From: Streptococcus cristatus
GTDB lineage: Bacteria > Bacillota > Bacilli > Lactobacillales > Streptococcaceae
DNA: 50,363 nt
Assembly (NCBI RefSeq): GCF_001578775.1
Contig: NZ_KQ969062.1
Location: forward strand, 898,001-948,363
Direction: 5' to 3'
The translations under genes and the position numbers were made by a program. The notes beneath the pieces are model-generated. The model saw nothing but the letters and a program-made list of their open reading frames with translations. It made no database searches and was not told the DNA's origin. The first letter of the stretch is position 1. Each line of letters begins with the position of its first letter. This document shows, one piece after another, positions 30,390-41,096 of this stretch.

Positions 30390-33300
30390 ATGGCTTCTGA
30401 TGGAAAAGTAACCATTACCATTGATTTAGATAGTACAAAGGCTAGAGGTGAAGTAAAATCACTGAAAAGTCTATTTAGTGGATTAAGTGAGAGCGGGTCG
30501 AAGCTTGGCTCAGTGTTTAAGTCTGTTTTAGGTGCTAACCTCGTTAGCTCAGCTATCACATCCGGTATAGGTATGGTTGGCTCTGGCATCCGTGAAATGG
30601 TCGGAGAGTTGAACAGCTCGCAAAAAGCCTGGAAGACCTTTGAGGGGAATTTGCAAGCCTTTGGTCGCTCTTCTGACGAAATAAGAAAAGCGAAGACTGA
30701 GATGCAGGACTTTGCAACCAAGACGATCTATTCCGCTTCGGACATGGCAAGCACCTACTCTCAACTGGACGCAGTCGGTACTAAGAATGTTGGTAGTCTG
30801 GTTAAGGCATTTGGTGGGCTTGCAGCCTCAGCGGAAAACCCAGCCCAAGCCATGAAATCACTATCTACTCAAGCTACTCAGATGGCAAGTAAGCCTAAAG
30901 TAGCCTGGATGGACTTTAAAATCATGATGGAGCAAGCTCCTGCTGGTATGGCAGCAGTTGCTAAAGAGATGGGGATGTCTACCGCTGAGCTGGTATCAGC
31001 TGTTCAAGATGGCAAAATCAAGACAGAGGATTTCTTTGACGCTATGAACCGTGCAGGGAACTCTGACGCTTTCCAGAAGATGGCTACTGAGTTCAAGACG
31101 GTTGATCAAGCTATAGACGGGGCAAAAGAGAGCCTTTCTAATAAGCTCATGCCAGCGTTTGAAAAACTTAATGCATTTGGGATTAAGGCGGTCAATGCCC
31201 TGTCTAACGCTCTAGAAAAAATAAATTTCGGCAAGCTGGCTGATGGTCTAGGAAAATTCCTTGAGAGTATTGATGTAGAGAAGATTGTAGCAAAAGTTAG
31301 CAGCACTATCTCAAACCTAGCAGGAAAAGTTAAGGCCTTTTGGACTGCCTTTGCTAACACTGGGGCGGTATCTGCCTTTATCAGCGCTATCCAGAGTATT
31401 GCAGGAGCTATTGGTCATATCTGGAATAGTCTAACCGCTTCAAACGAGCTAAACATTCTTGCTAGCGTCCTTGGGAATGTGGTAAAGTGGCTTTCTCAGG
31501 CTGCAACTGTAGCAGCTAACTTTATCAGTTCGCTGCCGGCTGGAGCAATTCAGGCAATAGTAGGCGGTTTGATTGGTTTAGTTGCTGGATTCAAAACCTT
31601 TAACTTTTTAAAATCCTTTAACCCCTTTAACATCTTCAAAAGGAATGCAACAGAAGCTGCAAGCGGAGCAGCTGAAGCTATCACGCAGGGACGGTCTAAA
31701 ATCGCTCAGATTTTGAGTAGCTTGAGCTCCGTTATCAGTTCTATCGGAGGAGCGGTCAAATCTGCTGCAACCGGCATAGGTGTCGGTATCAAGGCGGCAT
31801 TAAGCGGGCTGTCACAAGTCATCTTAGCCTTTGGCGCAGCCTTGCAAACTGCAGGCGTGGCCAATATCCTGGCTTTCGGTGGAGCTATTGCTATTGCAGC
31901 GGTTGGAATTGGCGCGGGGGTTGCGATTATAGCCGCAGGTTTCGCACTTCTGGCCAGTCAAAGCCAAGGAGTAGCAACTATTATCAATGCTGTCGGTGAA
32001 GCTTTTGCCACAGTAGCAACAGCTATCATTGGAGCCTTTGCGCAAGCGATCGTCACGGTTGCGGGAGTTCTTCCTACTGTCACCTCCGCACTTGCAGAAC
32101 TTGCCCCCCTAGTTGTGGCTTTTGGGCAAGCGTTCGCTGCCGCCGCTCCATTTGTCACATCTCTTGGGGATGCTATAACCTCTATTATTTCCGTGTTGCC
32201 ACCAGTGATTGACGCATTTAGCCAAGGCGCGGCAACCATCATTGATGCTGTCACCCCGATTGTTGACATAGTGGGTAATGTGTTTGTTTCGGTTGCTCAA
32301 ATAATAGCGGATGTAGTTGTGCAGATTGTGCAAGCTCTTGCGCCATTTATGCCCGCAGTCTCGGAAATGGTGCAATCGCTCGCTCCCGTCTTGCAGTCGA
32401 TTGTTGAAGCTTTCACAGCGTTAATCAACCAAATATCGCCGATAATTGATAGCATAGCCAATCTATTCACGAGCCTAGGCGATTCCATCAAAACCGTATT
32501 AGATGGCGCTAAAGGTGTGATAGAGGGGTTCGGGAATGCTGTTAAATCTATCCTTGATGGCATAGCTGGTATTTTCGACTCGATTGGTAATGCAGCCTTG
32601 AACGCTGGACGAGGTTTTAAACTGCTGGCACAAGGTGTAGTTATGATAACTAACACTAAGTTAGGAGACATGGCAGCCAGCTTGGCCGCCGTAGCTACTG
32701 GCGTCGGTGCAATCTCAGCAGTTAGCGGCGGCATGGCTAGCGCTGGGTCAGGGATGAAGTCACTGGGTCAAGGGATGGTGATGGTCAGCACAGCAGGAAC
32801 AGGAGCATCAGGAGCTCTTGGGGCTCTTGCTGGTATTGTGCCCACTGTATCCTCTACCCTATCCGCTTTGGGCCCTACCATAGCCGTAGCAGGCGCAGCT
32901 ATGCGGACATTCGCTGCATCTGCTGTCGCGTCATTTATTGGTCTGTCCGCGTCCGCCGGACACCTGACAGCTTTTAATTCAAGCCTTACATCTCTTCAAA
33001 GCGCTATAGCAACAGTAAGCGCATCTGTAACGATGTTTGGTAGCTACTTGTTGAGTATGACGAACCATGTGATAAATGCTTCGACAAACATTTTGAGGCT
33101 TGGAACGGCAGTCTATCAAATGCAGGCAGCCTTATATCAAACTTCAAGCGCCACACTATCTGTCGGGCAGTCTCTTCTCGCTCTAAAATCCATGGCATCT
33201 TCCGCTATGTCAGGTATGGTCGCAGCTATTGGATTGTCTATGGCTCAAGCACAAGCGATTATCCGCCGAGCAAGCCAAGAATTCGTTAGATCCATTGCTA

Positions 33301-34010
33301 GCATAATCCCGCTGATGAAACAAAGCGGGATGCAAGCAGGTCAAGGGTCAGGACAAGGAGTAAGTGCTGGAATTATGTCAACCATTGGTCTAGCAGTTGC
33401 AGCCATGAACGCTATGATTGCTGCTGTTCGTTCTGCCGGTCTATCTGGAGTAGGTTCTATGCATTACATAGGAGCTATGATTGGTCAAGGGTTGGCTCAA
33501 GGGATGTACTCGGCTTTAGGTGCTGTAACAGCGGCAGCTAATGCCTTAGTAGCGCAAGCTGAGAGAGCAGCGCAAGCCAAGGCTAAAATTCATTCGCCAT
33601 CACGGCTATTTCGGGATAATGTTGGTCGTTATATTTCGCAAGGTGTTGCAGTCGGAATCTTAGCGGATGCTTACAAGGTAGATGATGCCATGGGTAACAT
33701 GTACGACCAAATCCAATCATTTAACTTTAAAGCAGAGGATGTGATAGGTGTTGGTAAATCTAAGCTGTCTAAAGTGGTGCAGATTAAATCTGATCTTGAG
33801 AATGCGATCAAAGCTAAAGTGGAATCCACCAAAGATAAAGCTAATGAACTGGTTGAAAAGGCTCTTGATATTGCTGAGAGAGCGGTAGAACGACCAGTAG
33901 AAACATACTTAGATGGTGATACTTTAGTTGCAAGAACCGGTGATAGACAAAGAGCTTATCAAGAAAGGCAAACGAAAATTTATAACAGGATGAGAGGGAT
34001 AGATAAATGA
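30390..34010 (+). CDS. tail tape measure protein
   Basis: The 1206-residue protein has an N-terminal tape measure region (about 1-260; includes TKTIYSASDMASTYSQLDAV), many hydrophobic alanine/valine/isoleucine segments between about 380 and 1000, and a C-terminal part with GMYSALGAVTAAANALVAQA and HSPSRLFRDNVGRYISQGVA. At roughly 0.15 nm per residue the tail would be near 180 nm. GAAAGGGGG precedes the start. It overlaps the Dit gene by 4 nt. Confidence 0.93.
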   Translation: MASDGKVTITIDLDSTKARGEVKSLKSLFSGLSESGSKLGSVFKSVLGANLVSSAITSGIGMVGSGIREMVGELNSSQKAWKTFEGNLQAFGRSSDEIRKAKTEMQDFATKTIYSASDMASTYSQLDAVGTKNVGSLVKAFGGLAASAENPAQAMKSLSTQATQMASKPKVAWMDFKIMMEQAPAGMAAVAKEMGMSTAELVSAVQDGKIKTEDFFDAMNRAGNSDAFQKMATEFKTVDQAIDGAKESLSNKLMPAFEKLNAFGIKAVNALSNALEKINFGKLADGLGKFLESIDVEKIVAKVSSTISNLAGKVKAFWTAFANTGAVSAFISAIQSIAGAIGHIWNSLTASNELNILASVLGNVVKWLSQAATVAANFISSLPAGAIQAIVGGLIGLVAGFKTFNFLKSFNPFNIFKRNATEAASGAAEAITQGRSKIAQILSSLSSVISSIGGAVKSAATGIGVGIKAALSGLSQVILAFGAALQTAGVANILAFGGAIAIAAVGIGAGVAIIAAGFALLASQSQGVATIINAVGEAFATVATAIIGAFAQAIVTVAGVLPTVTSALAELAPLVVAFGQAFAAAAPFVTSLGDAITSIISVLPPVIDAFSQGAATIIDAVTPIVDIVGNVFVSVAQIIADVVVQIVQALAPFMPAVSEMVQSLAPVLQSIVEAFTALINQISPIIDSIANLFTSLGDSIKTVLDGAKGVIEGFGNAVKSILDGIAGIFDSIGNAALNAGRGFKLLAQGVVMITNTKLGDMAASLAAVATGVGAISAVSGGMASAGSGMKSLGQGMVMVSTAGTGASGALGALAGIVPTVSSTLSALGPTIAVAGAAMRTFAASAVASFIGLSASAGHLTAFNSSLTSLQSAIATVSASVTMFGSYLLSMTNHVINASTNILRLGTAVYQMQAALYQTSSATLSVGQSLLALKSMASSAMSGMVAAIGLSMAQAQAIIRRASQEFVRSIASIIPLMKQSGMQAGQGSGQGVSAGIMSTIGLAVAAMNAMIAAVRSAGLSGVGSMHYIGAMIGQGLAQGMYSALGAVTAAANALVAQAERAAQAKAKIHSPSRLFRDNVGRYISQGVAVGILADAYKVDDAMGNMYDQIQSFNFKAEDVIGVGKSKLSKVVQIKSDLENAIKAKVESTKDKANELVEKALDIAERAVERPVETYLDGDTLVARTGDRQRAYQERQTKIYNRMRGIDK

Positions 34011-35461
34011 TAAAAGAAATGACATTCAACGGTGTTGACTTGTCACGTTTTTTGAGAATTACAGATATTATCCGCCCCATTGGTAACAAAAGGAGCGTAT
34101 CAGTTGATAGCGCTCCTTTATTAGGGGTTAATATCCAGCAAGTGAAACGTGGTGAGAAAGAACATACTATCAAGTTTGATATGAAAACAATTGATGGTAC
34201 TGCTATGGAACAACTTAAGCATGATTTGGCTGGTGTCTTGAATGTATTAGAACCAGTCAAGATCACTTACGGAGATGAGCCAGACAAATACTATATGGGA
34301 ATGCCAGTAGATGATATTACACCAAGCAACATCACTCGATGGTTTCAGCGTTCAGAGTTTAAAATTATCATTCCAGACGGTGTAGCTCATAGTACAGCTT
34401 ATAAAAAGTTTGACAGCTTTTCTAATGCGACTATTTCATCGGATAAGATGGTTTTTAACCTGAGAAACAATGGTACAGTAGATGCTTATCCAATTGTAAC
34501 CGTCAAGCATAATGCAGAAAATGGCTATGTTGGTCTGGTTAATTCTAGTGGAGCTATGGAAATTGGTAACAGAGAGGAAACGGACTTACAGAGCTATAAG
34601 CAATCAGAAATCTTATTTGATTACGTCACAAATAACGGCATTACAAAAGGATTTGCTGCAGCAAGAAAAGAATCTGGAGCTCTCAGAATTGAAAATAACT
34701 GGGGAAGGCCACACTTAGCTCTAGTTCCAGGTAATAGCTCTGGAACAATTGCCTGGGAAATTCCTGTCGATAGTTCTGGCCAAAGAGGGGCATTGAATGA
34801 CTATCTTTGGTGGCGGCAAATTTGCTGGCTCGGAGCAGGGAATCAAATGGGGCTCATGAAAATAAACTTTGTGGATGATGCCGGAAGATTTATCTATGGG
34901 GTAGAGACTTATAAAAGATGGTTCGGATTGGAATGTGAATATAATTTTTTAGTTCGTGGAGATGGTGCTCCTCGATTAGTGAAGAAATGGAATTTTACAG
35001 GCACACATCACGACCATCACAACCCGTTTAATGCAGAGCGGGGCTGGTCTGATATCCAGCGCCGTGATGATGTCGTTCAGGTCTTTTGGTGGGGAACTTA
35101 TCCTCAGTTTCATGTGCCAGAGATAAAAGGTATTAAAACCGCTAAAATTCAAGTCATTATTGCATCTATAGGAAATAATCCTATGATTAGTCACTTATAC
35201 TTGGATAGTATCATCTATAGAAAAGATTTTGTAACAGGTATCAGAGATATTCCTAATCGCTATCGTATGGGGTCATCTGTTGTTATCAATAGCGAGGATG
35301 ATACTGTTTTTGTGGACGGAAAGCCAGAGATGGGGGATGTCGTAGATGCCTCTAAGTGGGTTGCTATTCCGACGGGAGAATCGACTTTAGAGGTCTATTT
35401 TTCTAGCTGGTGCAAAAGGAAGCCGGATGTAAAAATCGAGTTTGAAGAAAGGTGGCTATAA
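34007..35461 (+). CDS. distal tail protein (Dit) with C-terminal extension
   Basis: The 484-residue protein starts MIKEMTFNGVDLSRFLRITD, the Sipho_tail start, with FQRSEFKIIIPDGVAHSTAY near 120. Classic Dit is about 250 residues, so roughly 230 extra residues (about 190-420), with Trp-rich segments, form an inserted or added domain, possibly a carbohydrate-binding module of an evolved Dit. It forms the baseplate hub. It joins the next gene at TAATG. Confidence 0.82.
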   Translation: MIKEMTFNGVDLSRFLRITDIIRPIGNKRSVSVDSAPLLGVNIQQVKRGEKEHTIKFDMKTIDGTAMEQLKHDLAGVLNVLEPVKITYGDEPDKYYMGMPVDDITPSNITRWFQRSEFKIIIPDGVAHSTAYKKFDSFSNATISSDKMVFNLRNNGTVDAYPIVTVKHNAENGYVGLVNSSGAMEIGNREETDLQSYKQSEILFDYVTNNGITKGFAAARKESGALRIENNWGRPHLALVPGNSSGTIAWEIPVDSSGQRGALNDYLWWRQICWLGAGNQMGLMKINFVDDAGRFIYGVETYKRWFGLECEYNFLVRGDGAPRLVKKWNFTGTHHDHHNPFNAERGWSDIQRRDDVVQVFWWGTYPQFHVPEIKGIKTAKIQVIIASIGNNPMISHLYLDSIIYRKDFVTGIRDIPNRYRMGSSVVINSEDDTVFVDGKPEMGDVVDASKWVAIPTGESTLEVYFSSWCKRKPDVKIEFEERWL

Positions 35462-38400
35462 TGCTCTTAACTATCCATGATGCAAATTTGAGAAAAGTGG
35501 CGTTTGTTGATAATGACAAACAAACAACGCTGAATTATTATGATGATACTTGGACAAGAAACCTTGAAACAGGATCATCAACGTTTGAATTTACAGTCTT
35601 TAAGAAATCAATCAAATCAGATACGATCTCACAGAGAGCATACAACCTATTGAATGAAAAGGCCTTTGTATCTTTCAAATACAAGGGTAAAAGCTATGTG
35701 TTTAGCGTTATGACCGTTGAAGAAGATGAGCAAACAATCAAGTGTTACTGTGAAAACTTGAATCTAGAGCTTATCAATGAGTATGCCAATCCGTACAAGT
35801 CAGATAAGGCAATGTCTTTTGTAGAGTATTGCAATGCAATGGATCTGTTGAACTTTACCCATCTGTCTGTCGGCATCAATGAGATTTCAGATCGAAAACG
35901 CTCGCTTGAATGGGAGGGGCAAGATACAAAATTAGCCCGTCTTTTAAGTCTGGCCAAAAAATTTGATGCAGAGATTGAGTTTGATACTCAATTGAATGCA
36001 GATAGCTCTATCAAGTCATTTAAGGTTAATGTCTATCACGAGAATGATGATACTCATCAAGGGATTGGTCAAGTTCGCAATGACATCCAACTAACTTATG
36101 GGAAAAACCTAAGATCAATTAAAAGAAAGATTGATAAGACCGGCATTTATACAATGCTTGTGCCAACTGGTAAGCGCACCGTCAAGAATGACAAGGGCGA
36201 AGAAGTTGAGGAAGTTGTAACTATTGGCAGCTTAACCCCTGCTTATTCGGAAAATAATAAAGACGGGGTTCGTGAGTTTTATCAAAGTGGTAATGGTCTT
36301 TATGCCCCTATTGCTGCTCAAATGTACCCATCAACATTTACATCTGGAACACAATCTGATCAGTGGATCAGAAAGGATTTAGAAGTTGATAGCGATAATC
36401 CATCAGTGATCCGAGCTGCTGGTGTAAGAAACCTAAAGAAAAATGCCTATCCAGCACTAACTTACGAAATTGATGGGTTTATTGATGCTGATATTGGCGA
36501 TACTATCAGGATTTATGATAGTGGGTTTGCTCCTGTGCTTTTTGTTAAAGCAAGAATTTCTGAACAGAAAATTAGTTTTACAAATTCAACTAGAAACAAG
36601 ACAACTGCATCAAACTTTAAGGCACTAGAAAACAGCTTATCAGATAGCATTCAAGCAGCACTGGAACGTTTCCTTGAGGCCACAAAACCATACTCAATCA
36701 AGCTAGCAACAGATAACGGGATTGTCTTTAAAAACAATGCTGGACAAACAGTCATCACTCCAACTCTATTCAAGGGTGGAAAACCTATTTCTGCTAACGT
36801 AACTTGGCGTTGGTCACTTGATGGCAATGCGTCAGTAGGCATGACTTATCTCGTTAAGGGTGAAAATATAACTGGCACAGCGACTCTGGCAGTGGTTGCT
36901 TACATTGGAAACGATGAGGTGGCAACAGACGAAATCACATTAGTTAACGTCAATGATGGTCAGAACGGTCGGGATGGAGTCAAAGGCGATAAGGGAGACA
37001 AGGGGGAAACTGGCCCTCGTGGTTTAACTGGATTACAGGGAGAGAGAGGAGAAAGAGGAATCCAAGGGCTACCTGGAGCTAACGGGAAATCTAGCTATAC
37101 CCACATTGCCTATGCTACTCTGGCCTTTTTATGTAACGAGGGTCGAAATTTCACCCTTACAAAAAACTCGGTCGTCAGATTTGGAAAAAATGACAGCTGG
37201 CATTACAAAGAATTTGCTCCTGGAACTTACGTAGCTAGTACGGCAAATTGGGGAAAAGGGGATCCAGCACGAGACATCCCAAAAGTTGCTGAGTTAGTTG
37301 GTGATTTTAGTATTTCTAACAATTCTGGTCGAACTCATATAGGAATTTATGTAGACGATAAAGAGAATGATAGCACTGATCCCTCTAAGTATCGCTGGGC
37401 ACTTATTAAGGGGGCGGATGGAGCTAAAGGAACTCCCGGAGCAAAAGGTGAAGATGGTCGTACTCCATACTTGCATATCGCCTATGCTATTAACGCTAAT
37501 GGTACTCAAGGATTTAGCGTTTCTGATAGCACTGGAAAGTTATATATCGGCACATACACTGACTATACCGTAGCTGATAGCACAGACCCAGCTAGGTATA
37601 AGTGGACACTCATTAAAGGCGATAAGGGTGATACTGGTCCCAAAGGTGATACAGGAGCCAGAGGCCCTCAAGGTGAACGCGGTATTCAAGGCTTGCAAGG
37701 CCCCAAGGGCGACCAAGGCATACCTGGTGCTAAAGGTGCAGATGGTCGCACCCAATATACCCACATTGCCTATGCAGATAATCCTACTGGCGGAGGTTTT
37801 AGTCAGACAGACCAAAACAAAGCATATATTGGCATGTATCAGGACTTTATTGCTACGGATAGCAAAAATCCCGCTGACTATCGCTGGAACAAATGGAGAG
37901 GTTCTGATGGCGCGCAAGGAATACCTGGTAAGCCCGGAGCAGATGGTAAGACTCCTTATGTGCATTTCGCTTATGCCAATAGCGCAGATGGTCGGACTGA
38001 TTTCAGCACCACACAGACAGGTAACAAGCGCTACCTTGGCACATACACTGACTATACCGTAGCTGATAGCACAGACCCAGCTAGGTATAAGTGGGTGGAC
38101 ATGGTTGGAAATTTAAAAATCGGTGGGGTAAATCTGCTGAAAGGCGGTAAAGGCCCATTTAAGCCCGATAAAAAACCGGGAAATTTCGATAATAATTTTT
38201 TATATCACAATGAAACCGAAATATATTTAAAACAAGGAGAAACATATATCATTTCAGCAGAAACCGATGGTGTATTTTCTAGCAACCATTCGCCAAATAC
38301 AGAAAGTGATCTTGTCGTTCTTTGGCTCATGAATAAGTCTGTTACGATTTATCAAATCGTTTCAAATTCTGACACAGCGGGAAAAGGAACTATCTTTGTT

Positions 38401-39048
38401 TGGACAAATCAGACCGGTGTATATCATTTAAGGGTGAACACCTATCATAAGTCGGCTGTTAAGAGTGCATGGAATGTGCAAGTTGAGAAAGCTACGATAA
38501 GAACTGATTTCTCTGAATCTCCTGAAGATACTCAAGAGGCTATCAATTCTAAAGCAGACCAAGGTTTGACTCAGGAGCAATTAAACAAACTGGCAGAGCG
38601 TGATAATGTTTTAAAAGCTGAGTTGGAAGCAAAAGCAGCCTTGTCTGTAGTCGAAAAATGGATAAAAAAAATCCAAAACCTCACAGCAGTTGAGGAGGCG
38701 GGGAGAAAGAGCGCAGAGGCAGCAATAACTAAAGCTAGTGAACGGATGATAGATCTCCAGCGAAAAGTCGGTGAGTTACAGACTGTTACTGAGTTTGTGA
38801 ATACTTACATGAGCCAGTCTGATGAGGGATTGATTGTCGGTCGTAAAGATGGATCATCTAAAGTTTTGGTTTCTCACGACAGAATTTCTTTTGTGTCAGG
38901 AGGCAAAGAGGTGGCATCTATTTCTCAAGGGGTGCTTAAAATTGATAACGGTGTATTTGTAAAGAGCTTGCGGATTGGTCGTTTTGTGACTATGCAAGAT
39001 CCAACCAACCCAGACCGTAATTTAACAATGTATGTAGGAGGTGCCTAA
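35461..39048 (+). CDS. tail-tip protein (Tal-like) with collagen-like repeats
   Basis: The 1195-residue protein has an N-terminal Prophage_tail domain (about 1-400), a beta domain (about 415-495), then four alternating blocks of Gly-X-Y collagen repeats (near 500-545, 650-668, 719-765 and 813-830). Each block is followed by a module opening Y(T/L/V)H(I/F)AYA and, in several copies, ending near TDPARYKW. A C-terminal carbohydrate-binding-like segment and a coiled coil (about 1045-1120) close it. Collagen repeats form trimeric shafts. I start at ATG 35461; a GTG three codons earlier is possible. It likely mediates host cell-wall contact. Confidence 0.85.
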   Translation: MLLTIHDANLRKVAFVDNDKQTTLNYYDDTWTRNLETGSSTFEFTVFKKSIKSDTISQRAYNLLNEKAFVSFKYKGKSYVFSVMTVEEDEQTIKCYCENLNLELINEYANPYKSDKAMSFVEYCNAMDLLNFTHLSVGINEISDRKRSLEWEGQDTKLARLLSLAKKFDAEIEFDTQLNADSSIKSFKVNVYHENDDTHQGIGQVRNDIQLTYGKNLRSIKRKIDKTGIYTMLVPTGKRTVKNDKGEEVEEVVTIGSLTPAYSENNKDGVREFYQSGNGLYAPIAAQMYPSTFTSGTQSDQWIRKDLEVDSDNPSVIRAAGVRNLKKNAYPALTYEIDGFIDADIGDTIRIYDSGFAPVLFVKARISEQKISFTNSTRNKTTASNFKALENSLSDSIQAALERFLEATKPYSIKLATDNGIVFKNNAGQTVITPTLFKGGKPISANVTWRWSLDGNASVGMTYLVKGENITGTATLAVVAYIGNDEVATDEITLVNVNDGQNGRDGVKGDKGDKGETGPRGLTGLQGERGERGIQGLPGANGKSSYTHIAYATLAFLCNEGRNFTLTKNSVVRFGKNDSWHYKEFAPGTYVASTANWGKGDPARDIPKVAELVGDFSISNNSGRTHIGIYVDDKENDSTDPSKYRWALIKGADGAKGTPGAKGEDGRTPYLHIAYAINANGTQGFSVSDSTGKLYIGTYTDYTVADSTDPARYKWTLIKGDKGDTGPKGDTGARGPQGERGIQGLQGPKGDQGIPGAKGADGRTQYTHIAYADNPTGGGFSQTDQNKAYIGMYQDFIATDSKNPADYRWNKWRGSDGAQGIPGKPGADGKTPYVHFAYANSADGRTDFSTTQTGNKRYLGTYTDYTVADSTDPARYKWVDMVGNLKIGGVNLLKGGKGPFKPDKKPGNFDNNFLYHNETEIYLKQGETYIISAETDGVFSSNHSPNTESDLVVLWLMNKSVTIYQIVSNSDTAGKGTIFVWTNQTGVYHLRVNTYHKSAVKSAWNVQVEKATIRTDFSESPEDTQEAINSKADQGLTQEQLNKLAERDNVLKAELEAKAALSVVEKWIKKIQNLTAVEEAGRKSAEAAITKASERMIDLQRKVGELQTVTEFVNTYMSQSDEGLIVGRKDGSSKVLVSHDRISFVSGGKEVASISQGVLKIDNGVFVKSLRIGRFVTMQDPTNPDRNLTMYVGGA
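37549..37605 (+). repeat. 57-bp exact repeat, copy 1 (within the tail-tip gene)
   Basis: These 57 bases are identical to 38038-38094, 489 bp (163 codons) away in the same frame. They encode the GTYTDYTVADSTDPARYKW end of two tail modules. Identity at wobble positions points to recent duplication or gene conversion. Confidence 0.9.
38038..38094 (+). repeat. 57-bp exact repeat, copy 2 (within the tail-tip gene)
   Basis: The second copy of the 57-bp direct repeat at 37549-37605. Recombination between copies would delete one collagen-module unit of 489 bp without changing frame. Confidence 0.9.
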
Positions 39049-41096
39049 TGGCAAGAAGTAATTTTAGTGGCGCTTGGGGCCATAACTTACAGCTAGAGAT
39101 TGTCTCTGGATGGAATAAGGCGAATGAAGCTGGTAATTTCTCGGTCGTCAATGTACAAGTCAAACTGATAGCAAATGGCTATGCGGCTATCTTTGGCAGC
39201 TATCCCCGCACGCTGTCGCTTAATATCGGCGGTATCCAGGACAATGTACAGGTAGATGTCGGTATCTCACAGGGGCAGACTAAGCCACTTTTTGCTAAAG
39301 ATTACCAGGTGCCGCACAATTCAGACGGTACAAAATCTATCACTATGACGGCCAGCCTAGGCATTAACATCAGCAACTATGGTTCAGCCTCGGCATCAGA
39401 GGGGCTGACCTTGGCCAATATCCCCAGAGGCAGCTCTGGTGGTGCTGTGGATGCTGTGATTGGTCAGCCGGTACTGTTGACTATCAACCGTCAAAATAAT
39501 AATTTCAGACATTCAATCTGGGTGCAATATGGCAATTATAATAAAAAAATTGCTGGCGATAATGTGGAAACTAGCTTCTCCTGGATACCCGAAATGTCCT
39601 TATGTGAGCAGACCCCGAACGCAACCAGCGGGTTTGGGACGATAACCTATATCACCTATAACAACGGTGCAGAGGTTGGCAGGGATATTCAACGGTTAGA
39701 ATTGACTGTCCCTGATAATGTTAAACCGACACTATCAAGTCTGAGTGTAACAGATACTAATACGACTGTTGCACAGCTTCTCAAACCAAATCACTTTATC
39801 CGTGTTTTGTCTAGCATTAGGGTAAACTTAGGACAATCTGCAGGGGCTTATGGCTCTACTATTGTTAGCTATCACGCAGAGATTGTGGGCAAACCTCACT
39901 CCGTGGATAAAAATGGTGGTACACTTGGCAATATGGACTTTGCCGGTCAGGCCACTATCCGGGCGACGGTCACAGACAGCCGGGGACGGGTCAGCGCACC
40001 AAAAGATCTGACTATCACCGTCCTGGATTACCATCTGCCGCAGATTAGTTTTGATGTCCGGCGGGTCGGGGCTAATGCGGATCAGTTGCAAGTAACCCGT
40101 AATGCGCAGATCGCACCTCTAACGATTGATGGCGTGCAGAAAAATATCATGAAGCTGCGCTTTAAGGTTGCGCCTTTTGCCACGGATAAATTTACAGAGG
40201 ATACCGGCCCAGCAAGAGGAGACTTTACCACGATTTCCTCTCTGGTCAATTCTGCCGCTAATCTGGGGAATAAGTACCCAGCGGATAAGTCTTATATCGT
40301 CATAGGGACGGTGGAGGACCGCTTCACTAGCTCCAGCTATCGCTTTGAGGTGCCGACTAGGGCGGTTGTGATGTCCATGGATCAGAACGGTGTGGGCGTG
40401 ATGAAAGTCCGGGAGCGTGGCGCGCTGGATGTTGGCGGGGATATCTATGCCAATAACAAAGTTATCCAGCAGCATCAAATCACGATGCATAATGGCACAG
40501 CCATAAATGCTACGAGTGATTGGAATAATTACCAGATGACTGGCTTTTATATGGGGCACAAGCTTAAAAATGCCCCGAGTAAGTACGGCATGCACGGTTG
40601 GGTTTATGTACGGATAACTCGGCATAACGAAAAGTATATCTTACAGGAAGCCGTTGATTTTAACGGTATTATCTCTGCTTATCGGGTGATGTTAAATAGC
40701 GTTTGGAAACCCTGGCAGACCGTGGCCACAACAGCAGACTTGGAACCGCTCAAGCAACCGCCGATTATCAAAAAAGATACCGCCATGCCGCACGGCATGC
40801 ATGCAACGTTAGTACGCAGCGGCAATCTTGTGACTGTCTCACTTAACCGGCGTATATCCACCATACCCAAGTATGAAAATGCGCTAATGAAAGAGACAAT
40901 CCCGCTAGGTTATCGACCTATGCAAGATGTCAGCATGGTTGTCACAGCTAATGCAAATACAAATGTTTGGGGTACAGCTATTCTGCATTATAACAAAGCA
41001 GGAGAGATAAGACTTACAAACGGGGTCACGCAAACTTCCGTATGGCTAGGCACCGTGTCCTATGTCACAGATGATCCTTATCCTATAACTGAGTAA
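39048..41096 (+). CDS. DUF859 family phage minor structural protein (fibre / receptor binding)
   Basis: The 682-residue protein starts MARSNFSGAWGHNLQLEIVS and carries the DUF859 pattern with beta-rich repeats, VTDSRGRVSAPKDLTITVLD near 310, and a C-terminal head (about 470-682; includes DWNNYQMTGFYMG). In streptococcal phages such proteins form the side or tip fibre and are candidates for receptor binding. Its GC content is visibly higher than its neighbours, suggesting separate ancestry by module exchange. Confidence 0.85.
   Translation: MARSNFSGAWGHNLQLEIVSGWNKANEAGNFSVVNVQVKLIANGYAAIFGSYPRTLSLNIGGIQDNVQVDVGISQGQTKPLFAKDYQVPHNSDGTKSITMTASLGINISNYGSASASEGLTLANIPRGSSGGAVDAVIGQPVLLTINRQNNNFRHSIWVQYGNYNKKIAGDNVETSFSWIPEMSLCEQTPNATSGFGTITYITYNNGAEVGRDIQRLELTVPDNVKPTLSSLSVTDTNTTVAQLLKPNHFIRVLSSIRVNLGQSAGAYGSTIVSYHAEIVGKPHSVDKNGGTLGNMDFAGQATIRATVTDSRGRVSAPKDLTITVLDYHLPQISFDVRRVGANADQLQVTRNAQIAPLTIDGVQKNIMKLRFKVAPFATDKFTEDTGPARGDFTTISSLVNSAANLGNKYPADKSYIVIGTVEDRFTSSSYRFEVPTRAVVMSMDQNGVGVMKVRERGALDVGGDIYANNKVIQQHQITMHNGTAINATSDWNNYQMTGFYMGHKLKNAPSKYGMHGWVYVRITRHNEKYILQEAVDFNGIISAYRVMLNSVWKPWQTVATTADLEPLKQPPIIKKDTAMPHGMHATLVRSGNLVTVSLNRRISTIPKYENALMKETIPLGYRPMQDVSMVVTANANTNVWGTAILHYNKAGEIRLTNGVTQTSVWLGTVSYVTDDPYPITE

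Noticed and set aside
40119..40625. A 168-codon minus-strand frame opposite the DUF859 gene
   Set aside because: It is a shadow of a strongly supported gene, has no ribosome binding site or recognisable motif; the same applies to long antisense frames in the tape measure gene (31958-32734).
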